This document shows, piece by piece, positions 39,401 to 42,210 of a stretch of DNA of 64,000 nucleotides; position 1 is the first letter of the stretch; the number at the start of each line of letters is the position of its first letter. The position numbers and the translations under genes are program-made. The notes beneath the pieces are model-generated. The model was given only the letters and a program-made list of their open reading frames with translations, had not been told where the DNA came from and did not search any database. Source of the DNA: Siderastrea siderea (taxonomy: Eukaryota > Cnidaria > Anthozoa > Scleractinia > Rhizangiidae); contig OZ034970.1 in NCBI GenBank assembly GCA_964030785.1, forward strand, positions 16,619,911 to 16,683,910, in the 5' to 3' direction.

Positions 39401-41476
39401 GACTCAAAGGTTTAAACCTGAAGCTCCCTGTACCAAAGCACAACCAAGGTGCTTATCAAAAGTACAAACAGCGCTGGCTCAAATGAAAGAATCCCTCACC
39501 CGCATCAATACCAAGGTCAATCAAAGCTAACGAAAGGTTTTTTTTTGTTTGTGTCAGAATTTTTCCCAACAACAGGCCCGCCCTCAACAAGCACTCCAAC
39601 TTCTTCGGCAAAAACCAATGTGGTTGCGAAGGAAGGCATTAACAGTGCTGTTGCTATGACAATAGGGAATGCTGATTTACATGAGGTAAATGACTAGTGA
39701 ACCAAACTATTGGACATGCAATATATTTCTAAATGGATGATTCACCTAAAAGAACTCACCTATTGTGTGGCTTGTTACAGTGGCACAGTGGACTTTCTCA
39801 GGTTTTCAAGGACGTTGTTGCCCGGGTTGCGGTGGCTTATTGTGAACAGGACAAGAAGGCTAATTGTTATAATGCTGTGGTAATGAAAAGGTGAGTTATA
39901 AATCGCCTGTGATTTGCTTCTATCAGGAGCCATGGTTCCTGTTAATATGTATGCACCGTTTTTCGCTGCATCTACCATAAATAGTACAAAAATGCTTATG
40001 GTAATGCATGCGTCACTGTCGTTTTTTCTAGAAGTTCCCTTGTGCTATGCTTATGCTTAAGGTTGTGCGTGCTTCGCTAATGAGAACCAGGCCATACAAC
40101 AGCCTGATAATGAAATACGAGAGGGAGTTTGATACCATAAGCAGCAAACTGTTTTTATATCCGCTTATCTGCAAGTGCCGGCCCGTCAACCAACCAAGTC
40201 CTAGAGATATGTACCTATAAAAACCCTAGATAGATTGAGCTTCAACGGCTTTTACGAGATAAGGAAACTGCTGTCTACACAGGACGAAATGATAGACTTA
40301 CAAAAAATTAAACGTCACTTAAAGGCTAGTTTCTTTAAAAAATATATTTTTCTTCGATAATACTTAACATAACACCTTGTTCTCATTCTCACTCAAATCT
40401 TACACAGATCAATTGGTGGAGAGAGCCTCGCTGGAAGAGTTCAGCTTCTAAACCACTTCCCACAGGAGCGTGATGCTAATTTGCTCGTGGCCTTTTATGT
40501 CATACTGCATACCACTCAAGGAGAATACTACGTCATGAATCAGGATGCTTTACTGCAGGCTCTGAAAGAATCATCGGCAGCATTGTCTTCCTTGATCAAG
40601 AAAGAAGTTTACAACATCCGGGCATATCACGAGGATGAAGGAAGTCCGCCTCCACGCGAGTCCCAGATTGATGAGTCACAGACGAAGTGGATCATAATTG
40701 GTGCTTCCGTTGCTGTGACTGTTGTCATGGTGATTGTTATTGTCGTTCTCTGCAGGTAATTGATCAGCCTTTTTTCTGGAAATGAAGACAGCACTAAAAA
40801 TGGGTTATGACTTGCGTTTCTCTTTATTCTTATTTCGCGCTTTCGTCTCGTTCCCTGTTGCTGTTAAATAATAAGTAAGAAGACCTCTTCTAAGGCAGCA
40901 GTTTTTAAAAAAACAGTCGTCATGAGAAGAAGAATGAGCGTTGGTAATAGTTGGAACAGCTATACGTGTTCAAATCCGCGTTTTATTTCACGGAGAGATA
41001 AGATTGAACGTCAGCTTATTGAGGCAACTATGCCATCCACCTTCAGTTCATTCCAGGTTCATTCGTAATCTCACCACAGCCACCCTCAACCCGTGAACGA
41101 ATGTAGACACTTCAGGTTACAACTCATGAAGCTAAAACGCCTCTCATGAAAAGTACATGTAGGTTCGTACACAATGTTTCTACTGATGATGAGCTGAAGG
41201 GCAAAAGACAAGGGCTTTATACCACCCTCCAGTTATGCGATCACGTGATCTCTGTACTAACTAAAAGTTAATGCACAGTGCACATCCAGCATAGTCGTAG
41301 AAGTTATTTTATTCCTATTATAAACACTTCTTCTATTTCTTTGTAGAAGGCAGAGACGAATTTCGTGTGAACTGGACAAGCAAGCCAGGAAAACCGAATT
41401 TGTCCTGCGTCAATGGGCCGGAACTCCAGAGGAAACCGTGTTCCTGGGAATGACCAATTCGACGACTTCACTGTAA
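7..41476 (+). CDS. MUC4-like transmembrane mucin gene, 37 exons, 5'-incomplete
   Basis: This span is a multi-exon gene for a surface mucin. Every exon below is bounded by AG and GT, neighbouring phases agree, and the summed lengths give 2533 codons plus a TAA at 41474-41476. The order is Ser/Thr repeat, CAP, three Pro/Thr plus SEA-like units with seven TSP1 repeats, NIDO, AMOP, VWD, EGF-like repeats, a fourth SEA-like domain, one membrane helix and a tail of about 45 residues. NIDO-AMOP-VWD-EGF-TM is the core of MUC4 and its invertebrate relatives. Coral skeletal-matrix 'mucin-like' proteins are reported to share TSP1, AMOP, VWD and EGF domains. The likely role is an adhesive or protective cell-surface glycoprotein, which is inference from family. 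The start codon and signal peptide lie upstream of the window. Membership of the first exon (7-447) is the weakest link, because about 9.8 kb separates it from the CAP exon. Confidence 0.85.
448..964. other. Intronic or intergenic sequence, nothing recognised
   Basis: This is AT-rich sequence between the first repeat exon and the CAP pseudo-exon. I see no exon, RNA gene or repeat structure in it. Confidence 0.4.
965..1381 (-). pseudogene. Decayed inverted copy of the CAP-domain exon
   Basis: On the minus strand the translation parallels the CAP exon at 10276-10767: TFFEQNC against [17 protein letters not shown] against [17 protein letters not shown] against LFWNEAI, and TPAQTIC against VPAQPIC. 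Near 1100 the frame is lost. Another frame with an in-frame stop then continues the match (PHFTR against LHFTQ), and the first frame resumes with a segment like TSELK...FH. It lacks the GENL glutamate context and has no clear splice sites. It lies inside the putative first intron of the host gene in opposite orientation, so it is a broken exon copy rather than a usable one. Confidence 0.8.
1382..2149. other. Intron with a short palindrome
   Basis: The only structure I see is a perfect inverted repeat at 1661-1674 and 1678-1691 (tcacgtgtgatatc and its complement, 3-bp spacer). It carries two CACGTG hexamers. No exon or family was recognised. Confidence 0.4.
2150..2850. repeat. Degenerate tandem repeat, three units of about 200-250 bp
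   Basis: Three diverged units can be aligned by eye. The phrase 'aaaaatggcaagagtgtta' near 2154 recurs near 2359 and 2609 as 'aaaaatag..gtgttgg'. The phrase 'ctatgca..g.gtttgttta' near 2250 recurs near 2491 and, more diverged, near 2729. The units differ by many substitutions and indels, so this is an old array. The ORFs across it are not supported. Confidence 0.5.
2851..7409. other. Long intron stretch, no recognised feature
   Basis: About 4.5 kb of AT-rich sequence. Open frames such as 5860-6243 (minus) and 6688-7071 (plus) resemble no family I know and have the composition expected by chance. Confidence 0.4.
7410..8800. repeat. 107-bp tandem repeat array, interrupted by a MITE
   Basis: A unit containing 'gtgaccattcaaatgaaag', 'gagcagtactttcctgtg' and 'gtacaaggtggttctaac' repeats head to tail. 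The best units start at about 8223, 8330, 8437 and 8543 (spacing 107, 107, 106) and are almost identical. Older, more diverged units extend to both sides. Single diverged fragments of the same unit occur near 13905-13960 and 31370-31440 (reverse orientation) and 49145-49250, so it is a dispersed family that has expanded here. Confidence 0.8.
7683..7842. mobile_element. Palindromic MITE, copy 1
   Basis: This is a nearly perfect inverted repeat about 160 bp long, folding around the centre near 7760. The ends read agccctcttcac and gtgaaaagggc. The arms share 'aatgtttttgaacgtggatg' with its complement. A second, more diverged copy lies at 22929-23084. There is no coding capacity and no clear target-site duplication. 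Confidence 0.75.
8801..10275. other. Intron before the CAP exon, no recognised feature
   Basis: Apart from short T-rich runs I see no structure here. The small open frames have no recognisable similarity. Confidence 0.4.
10276..10767 (+). CDS. Exon: CAP (SCP/GAPR-1-like) domain
   Basis: The single phase 1-1 exon encodes a whole CAP domain of about 160 residues. The acceptor is aacagcag|GC and the donor is ACAG|gtttgt. The visible CAP signatures are [10 protein letters not shown] near the start, [10 protein letters not shown] (first His and first Glu of the tetrad), WYNE (second Glu), HFTQLVW (second His) and YSPRGNVGG (CAP2 motif). All four residues of the usual His/Glu cavity are therefore present. 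The layout is closest to GAPR-1-like CAP proteins, but here the domain is joined to a membrane mucin. Its role is unknown; secreted CAP proteins bind lipids or act in defence. A decayed inverted copy lies at 965-1381. Confidence 0.93.
10768..11260. other. Intron, nothing recognised
   Basis: The intron runs from gtttgt to the acceptor tttttag. A short inverted repeat around 10978-11001 (attgacattttatgtgtcaat) is the only structure noted. Confidence 0.6.
11261..11523 (+). CDS. Exon A1: Pro/Thr linker and first strand of SEA-like domain 1
   Basis: Phase 1 in, phase 0 out (GAAGAG|gtttgt). The first 60 or so codons are rich in Pro, Thr and Ser and suit O-glycosylation. The end, CNATRR...[10 protein letters not shown], starts a folded domain that continues in exons B1 and C1. 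The same ending recurs in exons at 15048 and 18543 and, more diverged, at 39558. Confidence 0.9.
11833..11879 (+). CDS. Exon B1: shortened helix exon of SEA-like domain 1
   Basis: The exon begins TGG TGC after tttcag and encodes [15 protein letters not shown]. The equivalent exons at 15794 and 21311 are 86 and 89 nt and add a segment with two cysteines. Here the donor TTTTT|gtaagt ends the exon after 47 nt and still leaves in phase 2, so the frame into exon C1 is kept. Reading further hits TAA at once, so the short form is the only open one. Confidence 0.8.
12415..12577. mobile_element. Fold-back MITE inside an intron
   Basis: Arms of about 73 bp (12415-12488 and 12505-12577) are near-perfect reverse complements, beginning gtaatcatacgg and ending ccgtatgattac. 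The loop is about 16 bp. There is no coding capacity and no clear target-site duplication. Confidence 0.75.
12774..12955 (+). CDS. Exon C1: strand-rich half of SEA-like domain 1
   Basis: Phase 2 in, phase 1 out (TTTTCTG|gtaag). It contains [19 protein letters not shown] followed by [17 protein letters not shown] and FGVQF. It is nearly identical to the exon at 16751, including intron sequence on both sides. Together with exons A1 and B1 it forms a compact domain of SEA-like strand-helix-strand pattern. No GSVVV-type cleavage site is present. Confidence 0.9.
13423..13593 (+). CDS. Exon: TSP1 repeat 1
   Basis: A 171-nt phase 1-1 exon encoding a whole thrombospondin type-1 repeat. It has [20 protein letters not shown] and six cysteines ending GPCPG. 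The W-x-x-W motif is a possible C-mannosylation site, and CSSTCG is the usual O-fucosylation context. TSP1 repeats bind matrix and glycans. Confidence 0.95.
13594..15047. other. Intron with a dispersed-repeat fragment
   Basis: A reverse-oriented fragment of the 107-bp unit lies near 13905-13960 (ctcagtagctttcatttgaatgg). The rest, including the open frame 14361-14597 on the minus strand, shows nothing recognisable. Confidence 0.5.
15048..15337 (+). CDS. Exon A2: Pro/Thr linker and first strand of SEA-like domain 2
   Basis: Starts after tccatag and ends at CCACAG|gtttgt, phase 1 to 0. A Ser/Thr/Pro linker is followed by CNATRR and [10 protein letters not shown], almost the same as exon A1. 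The long minus-strand frames across it are mirror images of the low-complexity linker. Confidence 0.9.
15338..15793. other. Intron, nothing recognised
   Basis: An open frame at 15485-15784 crosses it but ends before the acceptor and resembles nothing known. Confidence 0.5.
15794..15879 (+). CDS. Exon B2: helix exon of SEA-like domain 2
   Basis: Starts TGG TGC after tttcag and ends CCCAC|gtaagt, phase 0 to 2. It encodes [12 protein letters not shown], then [14 protein letters not shown]. This is the full-length version of exon B1 and has the cysteine pair that B1 lacks. Confidence 0.9.
15880..16750. other. Intron, T-rich run only
   Basis: A T run near 16138-16151 is the only notable feature. 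I see no exon or mobile element. Confidence 0.5.
16751..16935 (+). CDS. Exon C2: strand-rich half of SEA-like domain 2
   Basis: Phase 2 to 1, with [19 protein letters not shown] and FGVQFA. It has one more codon than exon C1 (an inserted Gln). The near-identity to C1 reaches into the introns, which points to a recent tandem duplication of about 4 kb. Confidence 0.93.
17488..17658 (+). CDS. Exon: TSP1 repeat 2
   Basis: A 171-nt phase 1-1 exon, nearly identical to repeat 1: [20 protein letters not shown] and a GPCPG end. The open frame runs past the donor CCAG|gtaaag into intron, so the longer ORF should not be taken as coding. Confidence 0.95.
17659..18542. other. Intron, nothing recognised
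   Basis: The minus-strand open frame at 18228-18503 has no recognisable similarity. No repeat structure is seen. Confidence 0.4.
18543..18781 (+). CDS. Exon A3: Thr/Pro linker and first strand of SEA-like domain 3
   Basis: Starts after tttacag and ends CAACAG|gttagt, phase 1 to 0. A Thr/Pro/Ala linker of about 55 residues leads to CVLPTRK and [13 protein letters not shown]. It is more diverged from A1 and A2 than they are from each other. Confidence 0.9.
18782..19815. other. Intron, nothing recognised
   Basis: This is the first part of a 2.5-kb intron. No exon or clear repeat is seen before the CATAAG-rich remnant begins. Confidence 0.4.
19816..20885. mobile_element. PIF/Harbinger-like non-autonomous remnant with CATAAG repeats
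   Basis: Blocks of the hexamer cataag and its complement cttatg occur in both orientations (19826-20106 and 20811-20865), with recurring 'gtgtgaacc'. Minus-strand translation of 20250-20453 gives [11 protein letters not shown], then GDYHNLV and [11 protein letters not shown]. That resembles the N-terminal region of Harbinger transposase-like proteins, and it then breaks. The right end reads gtgaaccagcct followed by TTA, which fits a Harbinger terminus with a 3-bp target site. The matching left end was not found. A second MITE is nested at 20543-20795. Confidence 0.5.
20543..20795. mobile_element. Mutator-like MITE, 64-bp TIRs, 9-bp target-site duplication
   Basis: The 253-bp element has inverted arms 20543-20606 and 20732-20795 with one mismatch, beginning cattctcgtccc and ending gacgagaatg. 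It is flanked on both sides by CTTATGTCA (20534-20542 and 20796-20804). Long TIRs with a 9-bp duplication are typical of Mutator-like elements. It sits within the CATAAG-rich remnant and is therefore younger than it. Confidence 0.85.
20955..21092. repeat. Imperfect fold-back
   Basis: Arms of about 37 bp, tcgagttatggatgc on the left and gcatccataactcga on the right, continue through gggaagcttgg and its complement. The spacer is about 57 bp. It is probably a small MITE; no target-site duplication was found. Confidence 0.6.
21311..21399 (+). CDS. Exon B3: helix exon of SEA-like domain 3
   Basis: TGG TGC after tttcag, ending AAAGT|gtgagt, phase 0 to 2. It encodes [16 protein letters not shown] and FCSRNPAQC, keeping the cysteine pair. 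Confidence 0.9.
21400..21891. other. Intron, nothing recognised
   Basis: A short inverted repeat (ttatccttacgga and its complement, near 21708-21745) is the only structure seen. Confidence 0.5.
21892..22091 (+). CDS. Exon C3: strand-rich half of SEA-like domain 3
   Basis: Phase 2 to 1, ending ATCTCAG|gtgagt. It contains [20 protein letters not shown], then [14 protein letters not shown] and LGVQI, aligning with C1 and C2. Confidence 0.9.
22209..22450. repeat. Compound tetranucleotide microsatellite
   Basis: Runs of tgag, tgac, tgaa and ggat follow each other with few breaks. The long minus-strand frames here only translate the repeat. Confidence 0.95.
22567..22737 (+). CDS. Exon: TSP1 repeat 3
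   Basis: A 171-nt phase 1-1 exon after taacag, with [20 protein letters not shown] and a GPCPG end. It is the first of five TSP1 exons that follow each other without SEA-like exons between them. Confidence 0.95.
22929..23084. mobile_element. Palindromic MITE, copy 2
   Basis: The ends agcccttttcacagtta and gtgaaaagggct, with internal ttgaacgtgga, match the element at 7683-7842. The arms here have diverged more, so this insertion is older. It lies in the intron between TSP1 repeats 3 and 4. Confidence 0.7.
23402..23572 (+). CDS. Exon: TSP1 repeat 4
   Basis: A 171-nt phase 1-1 exon with WEQWSSC and [16 protein letters not shown], ending PCP. The donor CCGA|gtaaat is weaker than its neighbours. 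The frame seen beyond it is intron read-through. Confidence 0.9.
23963..24133 (+). CDS. Exon: TSP1 repeat 5
   Basis: A 171-nt phase 1-1 exon with [23 protein letters not shown] and a GPCPG end. The acceptor is ttactag and the donor CCAG|gttggt. Confidence 0.95.
24134..24699. other. Intron, nothing recognised
   Basis: No exon, repeat or fold-back was recognised. Confidence 0.5.
24700..24870 (+). CDS. Exon: TSP1 repeat 6
   Basis: A 171-nt phase 1-1 exon with [23 protein letters not shown] and an LCPG end. The donor is CCAG|gtaaca. Confidence 0.95.
24871..26167. other. Intron rich in CA/CAC/ATC, with a small hairpin
   Basis: Much of this intron has Thr/His-codon-like composition (caccatcac, ccacatcac) but is broken by stops in all frames. 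It may be a decayed linker exon. A hairpin with ends acaattattcacc and ggtgaataattgt lies at 25738-25804. No intact exon is seen. Confidence 0.45.
26168..26338 (+). CDS. Exon: TSP1 repeat 7
   Basis: A 171-nt phase 1-1 exon with [23 protein letters not shown], ending PCA. The donor is GCCC|gtaagt. It is the last TSP1 repeat and joins directly to the NIDO exons. Confidence 0.95.
26339..26960. other. Intron, nothing recognised
   Basis: No exon or repeat structure was recognised. Confidence 0.5.
26961..27097 (+). CDS. Exon: NIDO domain, part 1
   Basis: Phase 1 to 0, from tttttag to TTTAT|gtaagt. It encodes the lead-in to NIDO, including [10 protein letters not shown] and [14 protein letters not shown]. 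Confidence 0.85.
27598..27963 (+). CDS. Exon: NIDO domain, core
   Basis: Phase 0 to 0, after ttaaag. The NIDO hallmarks are visible: a short CRNGLLRF strand, [19 protein letters not shown], and [10 protein letters not shown]. The donor is ATCACA|gtaggt. NIDO is the extracellular domain of nidogen, MUC4 and alpha-tectorin-like proteins. Confidence 0.92.
28095..28878. repeat. Recent direct duplication with an embedded inverted copy
   Basis: A 228-bp block at 28332-28559 recurs at 28651-28878 with two mismatches. Between them, 28569-28646 is an exact reverse complement of 28095-28172 (78 bp). The last copy ends 18 bp before the acceptor of the next NIDO exon, so only intron was duplicated. Confidence 0.92.
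28897..28997 (+). CDS. Exon: NIDO domain, part 3
   Basis: Phase 0 to 2, after ttttaag. It encodes [20 protein letters not shown] and ends STPTGG. NTFQ.VL.TDG...F..F.Y is the characteristic late NIDO motif. The donor is GG|gtacgt. Confidence 0.92.
29090..29375. repeat. Dispersed repeat, copy 1
   Basis: It contains 'aaaatgcgtggttcccccaa', 'ttccaataacccttgcca', and 'gatctgcttttcccgcatag' followed by 'tcataaa'. Related copies lie at 37370-37715 and 48925-49115. There is no coding capacity; the family is not identified. Confidence 0.65.
29630..29725 (+). CDS. Exon: NIDO domain, part 4
   Basis: Phase 2 to 2, from atccag to CCAAA|gtaagg. In the frame set by the previous exon it reads [20 protein letters not shown], the conserved 'AGYNAGD' end of NIDO domains. 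A longer open frame over the same bases is in the wrong register. Confidence 0.9.
29957..30468 (+). CDS. Exon: AMOP domain
   Basis: The single 512-nt exon (phase 2 to 1) encodes [20 protein letters not shown] and then an AMOP domain: [36 protein letters not shown] and RRPSRNC. AMOP is an adhesion-associated cysteine-rich domain found in MUC4 and SUSD2. The donor is AGAG|gtaaag. Confidence 0.95.
30469..30943. other. Intron, nothing recognised
   Basis: No exon or repeat structure was recognised. Confidence 0.5.
30944..31162 (+). CDS. Exon: VWD domain, part 1, with GDPH site
   Basis: Phase 1 to 1, after ttttcag. It opens [20 protein letters not shown], then GLGEYTMV. The GDPH tetrapeptide (30955-30966) is the Asp-Pro cleavage site of several gel and membrane mucins, including MUC4. 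As in MUC4-type VWD domains, the usual cysteines are absent. Confidence 0.93.
31163..31627. other. Intron with a dispersed-repeat fragment
   Basis: Near 31370-31440 a reverse-oriented fragment of the 107-bp unit is recognisable (acctttcatttgaatgg). Nothing else is seen. Confidence 0.5.
31628..31960 (+). CDS. Exon: VWD domain, part 2
   Basis: Phase 1 to 1, after ccgcag. It ends the VWD fold with [20 protein letters not shown], a motif shared by MUC4- and SUSD2-type VWD domains. The donor is GAAAT|gtgagt. Confidence 0.93.
31961..33098. other. Intron, nothing recognised
   Basis: About 1.1 kb. Open frames at 32257-32550 and 32777-32980 have no recognisable similarity. Confidence 0.4.
33099..33353 (+). 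CDS. Exon: post-VWD MUC4/SUSD2-like region
   Basis: Phase 1 to 1, after ttccag. It begins [20 protein letters not shown], a pattern that follows VWD in MUC4 and SUSD2 families, and includes [14 protein letters not shown]. The donor is CTAG|gtaaga. Confidence 0.9.
33758..33954 (+). CDS. Exon: Ig-like or cadherin-like strand region
   Basis: Phase 1 to 0, after ccacag. It contains [28 protein letters not shown] and VIRWHPT. With the start of the next exon (IEPILTVTD) it looks like a beta-sandwich linker before the EGF repeats. Several N-glycosylation sequons are present. The exact fold is uncertain. Confidence 0.8.
33955..35375. other. Intron, nothing recognised
   Basis: About 1.4 kb. The phases on both sides (0 and 0) fit without another exon, and none is seen. 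Confidence 0.5.
35376..35712 (+). CDS. Exon: two EGF-like repeats
   Basis: Phase 0 to 1, after gacag. It ends the preceding beta region and then encodes CPCKNDAQC...[12 protein letters not shown] and a second EGF-like unit ending [15 protein letters not shown]. The donor is GATG|gtaaga. Confidence 0.9.
35945..36067 (+). CDS. Exon: calcium-binding EGF repeat
   Basis: A phase 1-1 exon: [24 protein letters not shown], six cysteines. DIDEC is the calcium-binding consensus. Confidence 0.93.
36068..36587. other. Intron, nothing recognised
   Basis: An open frame at 36210-36473 crosses it with no recognisable similarity. Confidence 0.4.
36588..36710 (+). CDS. Exon: calcium-binding EGF repeat
   Basis: A phase 1-1 exon: [23 protein letters not shown], ending TACI. 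The register set by the donor GGTAAAG at 36067/36068 gives this frame, not the overlapping longer ORF. Confidence 0.9.
36711..37753. other. Intron with a dispersed repeat, copy 2
   Basis: At about 37370-37715 lies a longer copy of the repeat also seen at 29090 and 48925, with 'aaaatgcgtggatacccccaa', 'cttttcccgcatagtcataaa' and 'cgagtttctcgga'. The rest shows nothing recognisable. Confidence 0.6.
37754..37879 (+). CDS. Exon: EGF-like repeat
   Basis: A phase 1-1 exon after ccgcag: [34 protein letters not shown]. It has six cysteines but lacks the DxDEC calcium motif. Confidence 0.9.
37880..38659. other. Intron, nothing recognised
   Basis: No exon or repeat structure was recognised. Confidence 0.5.
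38660..38782 (+). CDS. Exon: calcium-binding EGF repeat
   Basis: A phase 1-1 exon after caccag: [35 protein letters not shown]. Confidence 0.93.
39050..39178 (+). CDS. Exon: calcium-binding EGF repeat
   Basis: A phase 1-1 exon after ttttag: [25 protein letters not shown], ending NNTCEG. It is the last EGF repeat before the membrane-proximal domain. Confidence 0.93.
39179..39557. other. Intron, nothing recognised
   Basis: The open frame starting at 39449 runs across the acceptor at 39557; only its part from 39558 is coding. Confidence 0.5.
39558..39685 (+). CDS. Exon A4: Pro/Thr linker and first strand of SEA-like domain 4
   Basis: Phase 1 to 0, ending CATGAG|gtaaat. A short [14 protein letters not shown] linker leads to [14 protein letters not shown], aligning with [10 protein letters not shown] of exon A1. 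The phase is the same as in A1-A3. Confidence 0.88.
39781..39890 (+). CDS. Exon B4: helix exon of SEA-like domain 4
   Basis: It starts with TGG after ttacag, as in B1-B3, and leaves in phase 2 (AAAAG|gtgagt). It encodes [20 protein letters not shown], then CEQDKKANC, so the cysteine pair is kept while the WC cysteine is replaced by His. Confidence 0.88.
39891..40407. other. Intron, nothing recognised
   Basis: No exon or repeat structure was recognised. Confidence 0.5.
40408..40755 (+). CDS. Exon C4: SEA-like domain 4 end, stalk and membrane helix
   Basis: Phase 2 to 2. [20 protein letters not shown] and [12 protein letters not shown] align with the FYVRV strand of C1-C3, followed by a helix ([18 protein letters not shown]). 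A charged stalk precedes one membrane helix, [20 protein letters not shown] (40687-40749), ending LCR. Confidence 0.92.
40756..41346. other. Last intron, nothing recognised
   Basis: No exon or repeat structure was recognised. Confidence 0.5.
41347..41476 (+). CDS. Last coding exon: cytoplasmic tail and stop
   Basis: Phase 2 in after tttgtag. It reads [16 protein letters not shown], then [20 protein letters not shown] and TAA. The basic start fits the inside-positive rule for a type I membrane protein. The last residues, TTSL, fit a class I PDZ ligand pattern. Confidence 0.9.
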
Positions 41477-42210
41477 ACTTGACACCACTTCATGTTAAAC
41501 TACTCGGTAGTTGCTATATCATTAGTCCGAGGGTATTCATATCATGCCAACGATTAGTTTTGTTTCGTAAAGTAGCTGTTTGGAAGATCGTTTGATGAGT
41601 TTACGGTACAATTCAATTATTGCCGATGAATTGTAATCGAGTTGCTACTGGAAAACTTAGATGCTCTTAAAGAGGAAATTATTCTATGATAATTTTCGCA
41701 AGACTACCTGAAAAAACAAGTTGTAGCTTTTTATTCCGATTAAATGCTTATTTACTATGCGCCTCTGCGCAGCTATATTTACATAGTAAATTAGTGCATT
41801 TAGTCTTTATATTTTATGATATGTCTTAGTCAATTTGATAGTGCAATTTATCTTGTATAAAAGTAATAACTAAACTGAAGCTAAACTAGTGGCTTTGCAT
41901 GGTCATAGTAGAAATCATCATCCGCAGACACATGAGTCGGAAAAGATTAGATTTTTTAAGTTTTATAGGCCGTCTATATTGATAACAGTTCCATTGCATT
42001 CTGATATGGTGTCATTGCTTTAACAAGAGTGCTTATCCTATCTAACTATCCTATGCAACTGGAAGCAGGATTTTTGGCGTTATCCGTGATCTGTGAGCAG
42101 TGAATAGACGCGCAGCAAAATGGAATATATTTGTTAGTTAGAACACCGTAATGCTGATATTGATGTACTGTGTGTATTTCGCTCAATAAAAATTAAAAAA
42201 TTAACAATTA
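41477..42210 (+). other. 3' untranslated region with polyadenylation signal
   Basis: AT-rich sequence after the stop. An AATAAA at 42185-42190 is the most likely polyadenylation signal, which puts the transcript end near 42.2 kb. The exact cleavage point cannot be read from sequence. Confidence 0.65.
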
